The translations under genes and the position numbers were made by a program. Shown piece after piece: positions 1 to 9,253 of a stretch of DNA of 64,000 nucleotides (the first letter of the stretch is position 1; each line of letters opens with the position of its first letter). Source of the DNA: CAZSDP01 sp964605665 (GTDB taxonomy: Bacteria > Planctomycetota > UBA8108 > UBA1146); NCBI GenBank assembly GCA_964605665.1, contig CAZSDP010000004.1, positions 1 to 64,000 on the forward strand, in the 5' to 3' direction. The notes under the pieces are model-generated. The model saw only the letters and a list, made by a program, of their open reading frames with translations, was not told the origin of the DNA and made no database searches.

Positions 1-1
1 T

Positions 2-30
2 GGCTCCCCAGGAGCCCCCTCTTTTTTATT
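2..30 (+). terminator. Rho-independent terminator, cut by window edge
   Basis: GGCTCC (2-7) pairs with GGAGCC (11-16) around a 3-base loop. It is followed by CCC and then a T-rich run ending near 30. The three C after the stem suggest the stem continues upstream of the window. It would end a plus-strand gene lying outside the window. Confidence 0.6.
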
Positions 31-181
31 GGCCGATGGTGACTTTAGACCGCTCTTACCATTACGTTTCTCGAAGGCACCACTTCGAACTGAGCCCGCG
101 AAGCTCTCTTCATTTTTGGTGGCAGTGCCACAACGATGAAGAGGAGCGGAAATACGTATACTGTCTATTGGAGGAGCCGAT

Positions 182-802
182 TTGCCGAGGTTTGATGATC
201 AGAAGTCTTCCCACCCCGCGAAACAGCGGAGAGCGTTTCGAAGTCGCGGTGGGACGAATCTGCGACTCTTCGTCGCTGCCTATCCACCTCCTGATGTTGC
301 CGATGCCTGGTTGACATCGGTGAGCGACCTCGCTCTCCCTGATCACCGCCTGACTCCGGCTGATCAAGTTCATCTCACTCTGCAGTTCATCGGAGACGTG
401 GATCGACGTGATCTCGCTGCGACGATGGAATCGACGGAGCGCGCGGCGGCAGCTTGCCGAGCATTTGAACTCACTCCAGACAGATTTCTGAGTTTGCCCG
501 AACCGAACCGAGACGGCCGCGTCGATACGAGGCTCGTTGCCATCGGGGCGCAAGCTGTTTCTTCTCTGAGCACTTTGCATGAGCGGCTGAGTCAGCGACT
601 GGCTCGCCGGCCTCGCCGCCGCGAGAAGTTCTTGCCGCACTGGACGCTGTTACGGTTTCGCTCCCCGATCTCGGGGCTCGTTATCGATCAACCGATCGAC
701 CCGCAGCCGCTTCTGATCGACCGGATCTCTCTGATGCAGAGCCAACTTCGCCCCAGCGGTGCCGAGCATCACGAACTGAGAGAGATTGTTCTCGAACGCT
801 GA
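182..802 (+). CDS. thpR: RNA 2',3'-cyclic phosphodiesterase (ThpR/LigT, 2H family)
   Basis: Two-histidine (2H) phosphoesterase of 206 aa, the usual size for ThpR/LigT enzymes, which open 2',3'-cyclic phosphate ends of RNA in the cytoplasm. Both HxTx motifs are visible: HLTL at residues 64-67 and HWTL at 153-156. The start is TTG 182, chosen because GGAGGAG at 170-176 sits five to six bases upstream. There is no ATG or GTG in frame before the conserved LRLFVA segment at about residue 27. It stands alone, convergent with sppA. The cellular substrate in bacteria is not well established. The family call is firm and the physiological role is inferred. Confidence 0.85.
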   Translation: MPRFDDQKSSHPAKQRRAFRSRGGTNLRLFVAAYPPPDVADAWLTSVSDLALPDHRLTPADQVHLTLQFIGDVDRRDLAATMESTERAAAACRAFELTPDRFLSLPEPNRDGRVDTRLVAIGAQAVSSLSTLHERLSQRLARRPRRREKFLPHWTLLRFRSPISGLVIDQPIDPQPLLIDRISLMQSQLRPSGAEHHELREIVLER

Positions 803-843
803 CCCAGTCGAAGAAGACCACCCGTAGATTCGATCCGCTACAC

Positions 844-885
844 AAAAAAACAGAGGGGTGGTCTCCGATGGAAACCACCCCTCTG
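844..885 (-). terminator. Rho-independent terminator of sppA
   Basis: A perfect 12-bp inverted repeat (851-862 with 874-885) around an 11-base loop is preceded on the plus strand by seven A (844-850). Read on the minus strand this is a stem followed by seven U, directly after the sppA stop at 922. The stem could also help end the convergent thpR transcript. Confidence 0.88.
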
Positions 886-921
886 TCTCGAGGCTGCTTG
901 GCGAGCCGAAATGTCGTGAGT

Positions 922-2754
922 CTACTGAACGACAATATCGGTGGGCGACAACAGCATGATCTTTGGATGCGGATTCTCGATACTGTTCAGAATCTGCCGG
1001 AGATGTCCACGAAGATCGAATCCAGCCTTCTGAAGGAGGTGAAGAGCACCCAATTGCCAATGAGAGCGAATCTCCTCTTCGCCACCGGAGCCGAAGAGAT
1101 CGAGAGCGGCGATGGGATTCTGCTCACCGGGACGATGCACGACTGGAGTGTCTTCACTGAGTCCTGCCTCTCGAATCAGATGAGCGATCGCGGTTTCAGT
1201 TCCGCCGATCCCATCGACGAGACCGAGGTCCATCGCTTGGGCACCAGACCAGACTCGTCCACCCGCGACTTTCGCGACCGCGTCGACCGGCATTTCCCTC
1301 GACTCACTCACGATACTGAGGAAGCGATCGTAGACATCGCCGATCAACGATTCGAATCGTTCGATCTCTCTCGGCGTCCAGCCACGTGAAATGTCCATCG
1401 CCCCTGCGGACTCATCGAGGGTGATCGGCGTGACCCGAATCCCCACTCGTTGCATCAGGCCGCCGAAGCTGAGCTTCATGGCAAACACGCCAATCGATCC
1501 GGTGATGGTGGTGGTCTCGGCGTAGATGGGGCGTCCCAGGCATGTGATCCAATACCCTCCACTCGCGGCGAGGTTCCCCATCGAGTAAACGAGTGGTTTC
1601 TCGGCGGAGAGTTCCATCAGCGCCTGGCGAATTGCTTCGCTTGCGGTTGCAGATCCTCCCGGTGAATTGATTCGGACCACGACACCAACGATATTGTCGT
1701 CTGCTGCCAGACTCTTGATCTCTCTTACGCTCGGTCCCGAAACCATCGAGCCTGGAGAAGCAGCTTCTCCATCGACGATCTGCCCATCGAGATGGAGGAC
1801 CGCGATCGACGGTACTTCGACCTTCTCTTCCGGCTTCACTCCAAAGAGCTCACCGAAAACTTCGAAGAAGCTAGGGGGAGGGGCAACTTTCTTCTGTGGA
1901 CGGATCCAGTTGACCCCTTCTTCGTGTTCGCTATCGAGGAATTCCGATAGCTTGCCGTAGGGAACCAAGACGTCGATCAAGCCACGGTCGAGAGCGTCCC
2001 CCGCCGTGAAGATACGATCACCCTGGATGCTGCGCACCTCTGACGTGGTCATCCCTTTGCCTTCGCTGAGCCACCGGACGATTTCCTCATTCATCGAAGT
2101 GAGCATCGCGCGATAGTGCTCTCGAAGGTGATCGCTCATCTCGCTGAGCATGTAAGGTTCGACCGCTCCCTTGAAGTCTCCTGCACGTGCGACACTCGCT
2201 TCGACTCCAAAGAGGTCCATCGCGTCTTTGAAGTGCATCGAGGTCATCGAAAGAGACGGCATGTCGAGAGTTCCAAAGTCCGCCATCAGAGTGCGATCAC
2301 ATGCGCTCGCAATACCGATGTGGGGCGTCGCGCCATTCTCGATCCAAGCGATGGTGTTCTTGCCCGAGCTGCGGACGCGATCCAGAACTCGACGAAGTTC
2401 TGTCAGCTGCGGCATATTCATCGAAAAGGGTGCTGAAAGATCGAAGAGGATCGTGTCGATAGCGGGGTCAGCGGACAACTCGATCAAACGGTTCAAGAGC
2501 GCGGGAAAGCTCCGAGTCGGTCCACCACCTCCGAGAATCAAGCTCATCGGGTCAAAGGAAGCTCCCGTTGGATGATCCGCGTAGACCCCTTTTGGTCGCA
2601 CGATCCGAACATTGTGTGCGGCGACTTTCACTTCTTCGATCTGTGGCTTCTCAGCAGGGACAATCTCTTCGGTGGCGCCGGCCAGTACCACAGGGGTGAA
2701 TCCGACTAGAACTGCCAAGATCAAGGTATAGATCGACGGGGAGAATCGATTCAT
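922..2754 (-). CDS. sppA: Signal peptide peptidase SppA, long two-domain form
   Basis: Membrane or periplasmic serine peptidase that degrades cleaved signal peptides. It has 610 aa from ATG 2754, matching the 67-kDa two-domain form. A hydrophobic N-terminal segment (about residues 5-27) is an anchor or signal. The first domain carries the general-base lysine in GDFKGAVEP (K195). The second carries the nucleophile serine in NLAASGGYW (S398). This is the Ser/Lys dyad split across domains as in E. coli SppA. GTG 2763 is an alternative start three codons upstream. The gene ends in a strong terminator and is probably monocistronic. Confidence 0.92.
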   Translation of the reverse strand: MNRFSPSIYTLILAVLVGFTPVVLAGATEEIVPAEKPQIEEVKVAAHNVRIVRPKGVYADHPTGASFDPMSLILGGGGPTRSFPALLNRLIELSADPAIDTILFDLSAPFSMNMPQLTELRRVLDRVRSSGKNTIAWIENGATPHIGIASACDRTLMADFGTLDMPSLSMTSMHFKDAMDLFGVEASVARAGDFKGAVEPYMLSEMSDHLREHYRAMLTSMNEEIVRWLSEGKGMTTSEVRSIQGDRIFTAGDALDRGLIDVLVPYGKLSEFLDSEHEEGVNWIRPQKKVAPPPSFFEVFGELFGVKPEEKVEVPSIAVLHLDGQIVDGEAASPGSMVSGPSVREIKSLAADDNIVGVVVRINSPGGSATASEAIRQALMELSAEKPLVYSMGNLAASGGYWITCLGRPIYAETTTITGSIGVFAMKLSFGGLMQRVGIRVTPITLDESAGAMDISRGWTPREIERFESLIGDVYDRFLSIVSESREMPVDAVAKVAGGRVWSGAQAMDLGLVDGIGGTETAIAHLIREAGLSEDTPVVHRPGEQNPIAALDLFGSGGEEEIRSHWQLGALHLLQKAGFDLRGHLRQILNSIENPHPKIMLLSPTDIVVQ

Positions 2755-3144
2755 CGTTTGCACTCTACTTTCCGATCGTTTCGGTCAGAGGCGATCAGCG
2801 ACAACTCTGTCGAGAGACGCTGGTGGCCGAATCAAAACTGGGCGTTGGATAACATCCACGGCCCAGTTGGGTGGAAGAGTTCCGGCGATTTCTGTCTCCA
2901 GGTCTCTCTAGGAGAGTTCACCGGGTACGAAGTCGTGGGGAAATTGCGGGTCCCCACGGTCGCCGATCTCCGTTCACAGTATCGGTCTGTCCCGTCCGAT
3001 CAAGGAGGGGGTAGTAGAAGTGCCCTGATTCGCGGTACCTTGGAGCAGCTTCATGGAGGAGGGCTGCGGCCTCGGCGTGGATATATTCTCGAGTCTCCAG
3101 TTCTTCATGAGTTTGCCCCACGATCGTGAACCGTTGGATCAAAG
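2755..3144. other. Intergenic region between divergent genes, with a hairpin
   Basis: About 390 bases separate sppA (minus) and the GH113-like gene (plus), so it should hold both promoters, but I cannot pick a convincing -35/-10 pair. An 8-bp perfect stem (2934-2941 with 2951-2958, 9-base loop) and a smaller CTCTC/GAGAG stem near 2905 are present. No start with a good ribosome site supports a small gene here. Confidence 0.4.
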
Positions 3145-4365
3145 ATGACTAAGTTCAACAATCTCCTCATGTTCCTGTGCCTTGGGAGCGTTCTTTTCGG
3201 CTCTTCATGCTGGTTTCAGCCGGTTTGTGGGGACGAACTCGCGGGGCGAGGCGACCGCTGGTTCACCGAGAGGCAGCAAGTGGGGCAGGCCGGGGACGAT
3301 CGAGCCGATTCCGATATGCCAGCGACCGAGGCTGCGCCCGAGCCGATCCAGTTTCAAGCGGGAGTCTGCTGGGTGGGTGCAGCAGATCGAGAGGGACTCG
3401 CTTATCTGGTCGAGCGAGGAGTGGGCTGGGTGTCCGTCACCCCATTTGCCTATGGCCATCGTGAAAAGAGTCAGCCTCCGGTGGGAGGGTATCGCGCCTC
3501 TCGATTTCGAGGCGAGTCGCTGGTTGGTGTTTCAGAAGTGATCGATATCTCCCAGCAATTGGGGCTGAAGGTGTTGCTCAAGCCGCACATTTGGTTCTCT
3601 ACCGAAAGTGCATGGCGTGGGGACATCGCCATGGGTACAGAAGAGGACTGGAAGAGATGGTTTGACGCCTACTGGGATTTTCTCCAGCCATTTGTGAGCC
3701 TCGCAGCGGAAAAAGAAGTGGCCGCATTTTGTGTGGGGTGTGAACTCGCCGGAACGATCGGGGAAGAGAAGCGGTGGCGGTCGTTGATTGCTCAGATTCG
3801 AAAAGTCTACTCTGGTCAACTCACCTATGCGGCGAACTGGCACGACGAGTATCGCGAGATCGAGTTTTGGGATGCTCTGGACTGGATGGGTGTGCAGGCA
3901 TATTTCCCCTTAACCGATTCGAAAGAACCGAGCGAAGTTGCACTGAGAGAAGGATGGATTCCGTGGCGAGCAAAGTTGCGCGAGTTCTCACGGACCCAGA
4001 ATCGCCCCATCGTGTTCACCGAGGTCGGTTATCGACCAGAGGTTGACAATGCCCGGGAACCTTGGAAGTGGAGTTTGAGTGGACCCTCTGAGCCAGAAGC
4101 CCAGGCAAATGCGTTTCGCGCACTCTTCGATGTCTTCAAAGGAGAAGAGTGGCTGGCGGGGATCCATGTCTGGAAGTGGTTTGCCGGTTACAGCGGTGAG
4201 GACCGCCCACGACGACGGAGAGGGCACGATAGCTTCAGCCCCCAGGGACTTCCGGCAGAAGAAGTGATCTTCGAGCGCTTCCGCGATCTGTTGAAAAGAA
4301 GAGAATCCGATTCGAAAGAAACGAACCCAGAGGTGAAGAAACCGGCGGCCTCACCCCCCGGTTAA
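3145..4365 (+). CDS. Secreted GH113-like glycoside hydrolase (TIM barrel)
   Basis: Predicted exported protein of 406 aa with a hydrophobic signal segment (residues 7-28, with Cys22; lipoprotein processing is possible but the lipobox is poor). The rest resembles the GH113 (beta-mannanase-like) TIM barrel. LKVLLKPHIW (141-150) is a barrel strand, VGCELAGT contains candidate acid/base E200, and VFTEVGYRP contains candidate nucleophile E293. The C-terminal 40 residues are charged and Pro-rich, likely a tail. It stands alone between sppA and hflX. The substrate cannot be read from sequence, and many GH113-like proteins are uncharacterised. Confidence 0.65.
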   Translation: MTKFNNLLMFLCLGSVLFGSSCWFQPVCGDELAGRGDRWFTERQQVGQAGDDRADSDMPATEAAPEPIQFQAGVCWVGAADREGLAYLVERGVGWVSVTPFAYGHREKSQPPVGGYRASRFRGESLVGVSEVIDISQQLGLKVLLKPHIWFSTESAWRGDIAMGTEEDWKRWFDAYWDFLQPFVSLAAEKEVAAFCVGCELAGTIGEEKRWRSLIAQIRKVYSGQLTYAANWHDEYREIEFWDALDWMGVQAYFPLTDSKEPSEVALREGWIPWRAKLREFSRTQNRPIVFTEVGYRPEVDNAREPWKWSLSGPSEPEAQANAFRALFDVFKGEEWLAGIHVWKWFAGYSGEDRPRRRRGHDSFSPQGLPAEEVIFERFRDLLKRRESDSKETNPEVKKPAASPPG

Positions 4366-4393
4366 CGGTCGTCCTCTTCGATTTTCGTGCAGC

Positions 4394-5767
4394 TCACTTC
4401 GACGATAGGTCCCGACTCGAATCGTGCGATTCACCTCCCGATGCAAGTCCAGCGGCGACCAACAGCTGCTCGAAGCGCTTGCGAGTGTCCTTCGGAATTC
4501 TGACTCGAATGAGGACGCCCTCTTCCCGATACTCCTGCTCGAGGACCTCTGCGACGCGGTGCAGTTGATTCACCAGGTCTGCACGGGCGTGGGGTAGGCT
4601 GTACTCCACCTCCGACTCGGTCTCGTGAATGACCTCGAGAACCCGCTCCGTCAAACTGCTCGCGCCGGTCAAGTTGATTTTCTCGGCCGCGCTGACCACC
4701 AAGCTCTCTTCTTCTTCGGCGAGGAGATACTGAAGATCGATCCGGTGCTGGTCGTCCACCTGGTCGATCTTGTTGAACACCAAAAGCGTTCGATGGTCTT
4801 GGCACCCGATCCGGGTGAGGGTCTCTCGAACCGAGGCGATGTCGATCTCGATTCGAGGGCTGGAGGCATCGACCACGTGGAGGAGAAGATCAGCCTCGAG
4901 AGCTTCGAGGAGTGTCGCATGAAAACTCGCGACGAGACCATGCGGGAGCTTCCGGATGAATCCCACGGTGTCTGAGATGATCACGTCGCGGGAAGCTTCC
5001 AGAGGCCATTGGCGGGTACTCGTGTCCAAAGTTGAAAAGAGTCGATTTTCGACGAGAACATCCGCTCCAGTCAGAGCCTTCAGCAGAGTCGACTTTCCTG
5101 CATTGGTGTATCCGACCAGCGCCACGCGGAAGGTGTCCGCTCGCCCTTTGTGTTGAATCGCTCGCTGCCGTTCGATGTCAGAGAGTCGCGCGTTGAGAGT
5201 ATCGATCTTCTTGCGAATCATTCGGCGGTCCGACTCGAGCTGCGTTTCTCCCGGCCCCCGAGTGCCGACAGCTCCTCCCTCCATCCGAGAGAGGTGAGTC
5301 CACATGCGGGTGAGTCGTTGCGCTGAATAACGCAGTTGCGCGAGCTCGACTTGAAGTTTCGCTTCGTGGGAGCGCGCGTTTCGAGCGAAGATGTCCATGA
5401 TCAATTCGGTACGATCGATCACTCTCAAGCTGAGTCGCTCTTCGATGTTCTTTCCTTGGCTCGGAGAGACGGGATCATCGATGATCACCAAATTCACGTC
5501 ATGGGCCTGGGCGCATTCTTTGAGTTCTTCGAGTTTTCCCTTACCGACATAGGTTCCGGTGTGAGGCTTCTGCCGACGCTGGAGAACGGAATCCACAACT
5601 TCCACGCCAGCGGTGTCGGCGAGTGCGATAATCTCCGCGATCGGATCGATCTCCCCATTCTTTTCACTCGGATCATCGGGAAAGATCGCCTTCAAGACGA
5701 TGGCACGTTCCCGCTGATCAGCTTCTCGATCCTGATGATAATTGAGGTCGAAGGACTGCTTGGCCAA
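4394..5767 (-). CDS. hflX: Ribosome-associated GTPase HflX
   Basis: HflX binds the 50S subunit and splits or rescues stalled ribosomes, in the cytoplasm. The protein has 457 aa. The N-terminal HflX domain contains the GTYVGKGKLEEL signature (71-82). A coiled-coil linker containing GGAVGTRGPGETQLE follows. The G domain has GYTNAGKS (219-226, P-loop), DTVGF (G3) and FNKID (G4). A C-terminal extension ends near the stop. The start is TTG 5767 with AAGGGAG five to six bases upstream. The order and motifs match the family closely. Confidence 0.95.
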   Translation of the reverse strand: MAKQSFDLNYHQDREADQRERAIVLKAIFPDDPSEKNGEIDPIAEIIALADTAGVEVVDSVLQRRQKPHTGTYVGKGKLEELKECAQAHDVNLVIIDDPVSPSQGKNIEERLSLRVIDRTELIMDIFARNARSHEAKLQVELAQLRYSAQRLTRMWTHLSRMEGGAVGTRGPGETQLESDRRMIRKKIDTLNARLSDIERQRAIQHKGRADTFRVALVGYTNAGKSTLLKALTGADVLVENRLFSTLDTSTRQWPLEASRDVIISDTVGFIRKLPHGLVASFHATLLEALEADLLLHVVDASSPRIEIDIASVRETLTRIGCQDHRTLLVFNKIDQVDDQHRIDLQYLLAEEEESLVVSAAEKINLTGASSLTERVLEVIHETESEVEYSLPHARADLVNQLHRVAEVLEQEYREEGVLIRVRIPKDTRKRFEQLLVAAGLASGGESHDSSRDLSSK

Positions 5768-5983
5768 TCGGTCTCCCTTGGGCGAATGGTGGATTCACCA
5801 CCCTCACGATGAACGAGGTTTCGAGAGTGGAAGCGACGGGGATTGCTCTGCGAACACGCGGCAGAGATCTCCCGGGCAGAGAGGAGCTTCGGTTACCGAG
5901 GCGGGACGCGCAAGGGGGGGGATCAAGATCGGAGCGGATCGGGTCTCGCTCCGCAGCCGCACCATCGATTCGATCGACCGGGG

Positions 5984-6310
5984 TCAGCGGTAGCGAGGGA
6001 CCTCTGAATCGATTTCGAGAGACCAGGCGTCGATGCCGCCGACCACATTGTGAAGTGGTGCAATTCCCTGGCTCGAGAGCCACTGGGCGACCTGCTGGCT
6101 GCGAATTCCATGGTGGCAGAGGACAAAAATCGGGCAGTCCCGGGGAATCTCCTCGAGACGGTGGGGAATCTCTCCCATCGGGATCGAGATCGCGCCCTCG
6201 ATCGACGCATACTCGACTTCAAAGGGCTCGCGAACGTCGAGGAGGAACATCTCCTCTTCGCTTTGCAGCCTCTGGCGGAGCGTCTCCACAGAGACTTGGT
6301 CGATCTTCAT
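5984..6310 (-). CDS. Single-domain rhodanese-like sulfurtransferase
   Basis: A 108-residue rhodanese domain with the DVREPFEVEYASIEGAISIP core (25-44) and active-site loop CHHGIRS with the persulfide-forming Cys65. Proteins like this carry sulfane sulfur or detoxify cyanide or sulfide; the acceptor here is unknown. The start is ATG 6310. It lies upstream of hflX on the same strand with a 216-base gap, so co-transcription is possible but not evident. Confidence 0.88.
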   Translation of the reverse strand: MKIDQVSVETLRQRLQSEEEMFLLDVREPFEVEYASIEGAISIPMGEIPHRLEEIPRDCPIFVLCHHGIRSQQVAQWLSSQGIAPLHNVVGGIDAWSLEIDSEVPRYR

Positions 6311-6568
6311 CGGCTCTGGTGGCCCTCTCCAAAAGGGGTGGATCGATTCTCGGGGAGTCCCCCGTCCGTGAGACGAACAGTTTAGTCGAATCGGGGAGTC
6401 GAACAGTGAGTTCGAGGCTGCATTTGCTCGAAAAGAGGGGTCTACCGCAAAGTTGTGGCGGTCTGCCCCTCCCGATCGCGCCTCTCCCTCGTTAAAGTCC
6501 CCGTTGGCGATCTGTTCTTCACCTCGTGATACAGACTCCACAGTAACCCCGGACCTGACGGAGGCCCC

Positions 6569-8332
6569 TTGAACTCGGAGGGCAGCGCGCCCGGAACCAA
6601 TGAGCCACCAGGTGAGATTCGAGCAGCTGCGTCGGAGGTCTGCTCCGATTCGGCGGGTGCTCCGTCTGCACGGCGTTGGCAGCGGCATCGTTCGTTCCAG
6701 GGAGAGCTGAGCGATCTCGACGCCGATTGGGATCGCTTGGAGGAACTGCCCGGAGCAGAGACCTACAAGTCGAATCCACTTCGAGATGTGATCGCTCTCC
6801 CCGCGACGAGCGAGCACCCCGCGATCGTCATCAAGCGATACCGAGTTCGTGGACGCAAAGAAGAGCTGAAGTATCTCTTTCTACCGAGTCGGGCGAAGCG
6901 AGAGTGGCGCGCGCTTCTCGAGTTGGAGTCACGTGATTTTCCCGCACCTCAGCCATTGGCGATGTTCGAGGAGCGATCTGGAGGACGCTTGCGCTCCGCG
7001 GGCTTGGTGATGGCGAAATTGGAGAACACCGCTCCACTCTCTGAGTTGATCTTCTCTGATTCGACGAAAGCTCCGGTCAGGGATCAATTGCTGCGGAGGG
7101 CGGGTGCTCTTGTTGCTGAGCTTCACGATGGAGGGATTGCTCACCCAGATCTCCATCTCGGCAACTTTCTCGGCAGCCTTATCGATCGAGGAGCGGTCTC
7201 CCTGGTTGATCTCCATGCTGTTCACCACCGAAGAGTCGTCCGCGGTCCCCGTCGAAGAAGTGACCTGGCGAAACTGATTCACTCATTGGGCACCGAAGCC
7301 GATCGTCATGCAGTGCGCTCAGTTCTCGGTGCGTACCTGGAAGCGGGGGGTGATCGCTTCTTGGGGGAACTCGAGGAAGAAATCGACCGAGTTCAGATCG
7401 AGGCGCGACAGCGAGAGAGAATTCGATTGGCGAGCCGAGACCGGCGTTGCTGGAGAACCACCTCGCAGTTTCGGAGAGAGTCTCGAGGGAATTGGCGCGT
7501 CTATCGGCGGCGTGAGTTCTCAGCTGATGCGCTTGCTCCATTCCTCGAAGGATCTTGGAAAACGACTCGGAATGTTCCCGATCGTTCGGTGGGGAAGAAA
7601 GAACGAGTTGAGTTACCGACCGCAGCGAGCTCTCGCCCACTGATCGTCACGATCGTCGATCACACGGTGATCGGAGGGCTCTGGGCTCGGCTATCTCGGG
7701 GCGCGCTGGGGCGCGCTTGGGGGGCCGCCCGTCGCTTCGAGGTTCGCGGCTTTCCCCATGCGATCGCCTATGCGTACGCATTCAAGATCGAATGGGGAGT
7801 GATCAGACGCTCGCTCTTGGTCACCGAAGCCAAGGAGGGTCTGAACCTCGCTGATGCAGTGATCGCTCGATCGACTGATCGAAAGGCACTCGACCGATTC
7901 ATTCGTACGGCGACTGACACCCTCGCACCCCTTCTTGGTCGTCTCCATCGCTCGGGGATGATCCCTGGGCAGAGTCGACCCTCCGATTGGTTGGTTCTCG
8001 ATCGAGAGCCGGCAGGAAGCGCCATCATTTTGAACAACCTCGAGACGATCGAGATCAGCCGAATCCGCCTTCTCGAGCGAGAGCGATCGAACTTGGTTAG
8101 TCTTGCGCTTCTTCCCGGGGGAATAGGAACTCAGCGTCAGCGACTGAGGTTCTTGAAAAAATACTTTGGTGAGAAGCCGATTTATCCGGCGACCTTGGCA
8201 GCCTTGCAAGAGGAGCTCGTTACCAGGCAGGTGCAACAAATCGAAGAATTGCTCGTCGAGAGAAGAAGTGACACAATTCAATCTCACGGTCCGACGCAGA
8301 CAAAGGCCGCCCGGCACCTCGATCTTCAATGA
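6569..8332 (+). CDS. Tandem LPS-kinase-like protein (InaA/WaaP/Kdo kinase fold)
   Basis: A 587-aa protein with two protein-kinase-like halves. Half 1 (about 40-290) has a candidate ATP lysine in VIKRY (K89), the catalytic loop HPDLHLGNFL (H192, D194, N199) and metal-binding D214 in LVDLHAV. These are the marks of the RIO/InaA/WaaP lipopolysaccharide-core kinases. Half 2 (about 365-575) keeps the lobe pattern (VIARS, LGRLHRSGMIPGQSRPSDWLV) but lacks the HxD aspartate, so it looks like a pseudokinase. The start is TTG 6569 behind GGAGG. The short gap (13 bases) to the following acetyltransferase suggests an operon. The phosphorylated substrate is unknown, probably a surface glycolipid. Confidence 0.72.
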   Translation: MNSEGSAPGTNEPPGEIRAAASEVCSDSAGAPSARRWQRHRSFQGELSDLDADWDRLEELPGAETYKSNPLRDVIALPATSEHPAIVIKRYRVRGRKEELKYLFLPSRAKREWRALLELESRDFPAPQPLAMFEERSGGRLRSAGLVMAKLENTAPLSELIFSDSTKAPVRDQLLRRAGALVAELHDGGIAHPDLHLGNFLGSLIDRGAVSLVDLHAVHHRRVVRGPRRRSDLAKLIHSLGTEADRHAVRSVLGAYLEAGGDRFLGELEEEIDRVQIEARQRERIRLASRDRRCWRTTSQFRRESRGNWRVYRRREFSADALAPFLEGSWKTTRNVPDRSVGKKERVELPTAASSRPLIVTIVDHTVIGGLWARLSRGALGRAWGAARRFEVRGFPHAIAYAYAFKIEWGVIRRSLLVTEAKEGLNLADAVIARSTDRKALDRFIRTATDTLAPLLGRLHRSGMIPGQSRPSDWLVLDREPAGSAIILNNLETIEISRIRLLERERSNLVSLALLPGGIGTQRQRLRFLKKYFGEKPIYPATLAALQEELVTRQVQQIEELLVERRSDTIQSHGPTQTKAARHLDLQ

Positions 8333-8345
8333 GGGGAGAGACTCG

Positions 8346-8867
8346 ATGTCGAACTCGATTGGCGAGGGCTTATTACGATTCGTTCGTCGAGATGATCCTC
8401 GAGAGATTGATCAGATTTATGCGATCAATTGCGCCCACACTCCCGAAGTGGGGGACGTTCCTCGGGAGAAGATCGAGCACTTTGTGAGGATTGCTGCAGA
8501 CTTTCGCGTGATCGAAGTAGCAGGGGAGGTCGCCGCATTCTGCATCACTCTGACCCCGGAAGCGGACTATGATAGCCCGAACTTCCTCTGGTTTCGTGAG
8601 CGCTATCAACAGTTCTTGTACGTCGATCGCATCGCGGTTGCACGCTCACACAAACGACGTGGTTATGGCCGCCGCCTCTATCAGGCCGCTTTTCAGCACG
8701 CCGAAAGTCAGAGGCTGCCACGGGTGGTTTGTGAGGTGAACCTAGAACCTCGCAATGACACCTCGCTCGAATTCCACGCGGCTCTCGGATTCAAGGAGGT
8801 GGGCCGAGCACAGGCGAAGGGGCACCTGGTCGCCTATCAAGAGCGAACGATTGTTGAGCAGACCTGA
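8346..8867 (+). CDS. GNAT-family N-acetyltransferase
   Basis: A 173-aa GCN5-related acetyltransferase. The acetyl-CoA pyrophosphate loop is RSHKRRGYGRRLY (100-112), preceded by the usual beta-4 strand LYVDRIAVA. The end FHAALGFKEVGR is the typical beta-6/7 region. It starts at ATG 8346 with GAGGGGAGAG about seven bases upstream, 13 bases after the kinase-like gene. The substrate is unknown and the neighbourhood does not define one. Confidence 0.85.
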   Translation: MSNSIGEGLLRFVRRDDPREIDQIYAINCAHTPEVGDVPREKIEHFVRIAADFRVIEVAGEVAAFCITLTPEADYDSPNFLWFRERYQQFLYVDRIAVARSHKRRGYGRRLYQAAFQHAESQRLPRVVCEVNLEPRNDTSLEFHAALGFKEVGRAQAKGHLVAYQERTIVEQT

Positions 8868-8873
8868 TCGACT

Positions 8874-9098
8874 TCAGCCGCCCTGCTCGGTGATGCGCTG
8901 GGGCCGACGGATCAGGAAGTAAATCAGGGAGCCGAGGAGCGGCATGAAGAAGACGACGAGAAACCAGACGATCTTGTTGATATCGGCAGGCTCCTTCATC
9001 AGTACTTCGATCAGCATCCAAAGCCAAAAGACGAAGACTCCCAAACTGACCATTGCCAGCAAGATCATCATTCCGATTCCGAGTCCGGCAAATTCCAC
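8874..9098 (-). CDS. Small PLDc_N-type membrane protein
   Basis: A 74-aa protein with two hydrophobic segments (about 8-28 and 41-60) and the pattern INKIVWFLVVFFMPLLGSLIYF followed by a basic RRPQR end. This matches the phospholipase D N-terminal (PLDc_N) small membrane proteins. The start is GTG 9098 with GGGGGT just upstream. An ATG lies about ten codons further in. It is tail to tail with the GNAT gene (6-base gap). The function of stand-alone PLDc_N proteins is not known to me. Confidence 0.7.
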   Translation of the reverse strand: MEFAGLGIGMMILLAMVSLGVFVFWLWMLIEVLMKEPADINKIVWFLVVFFMPLLGSLIYFLIRRPQRITEQGG

Positions 9099-9253
9099 GC
9101 TACCCCCTTCAAAAAGGCCCCCCGTAGGGAAGATGGACTGTCGATGGCACAGGAGAATCCTAGAGCTTCTCCACCATCGTTGCAGCAATTATCTTTGATC
9201 ACCATCTTTGACTAGTCAGCGATTTGTCCCTCAGAGCTGTGAGGGTAGCTCTC

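Noticed and set aside
2918..3142. 74-aa minus-strand ORF in the sppA/GH113 intergenic region
   Set aside because: It starts at TTG without a ribosome site, and a strong hairpin lies inside it. Composition is only partly protein-like.
5809..6495. 228-aa plus-strand ORF over the rhodanese gene
   Set aside because: It is Arg/Ser/Gly-rich and antisense to the clear rhodanese gene.
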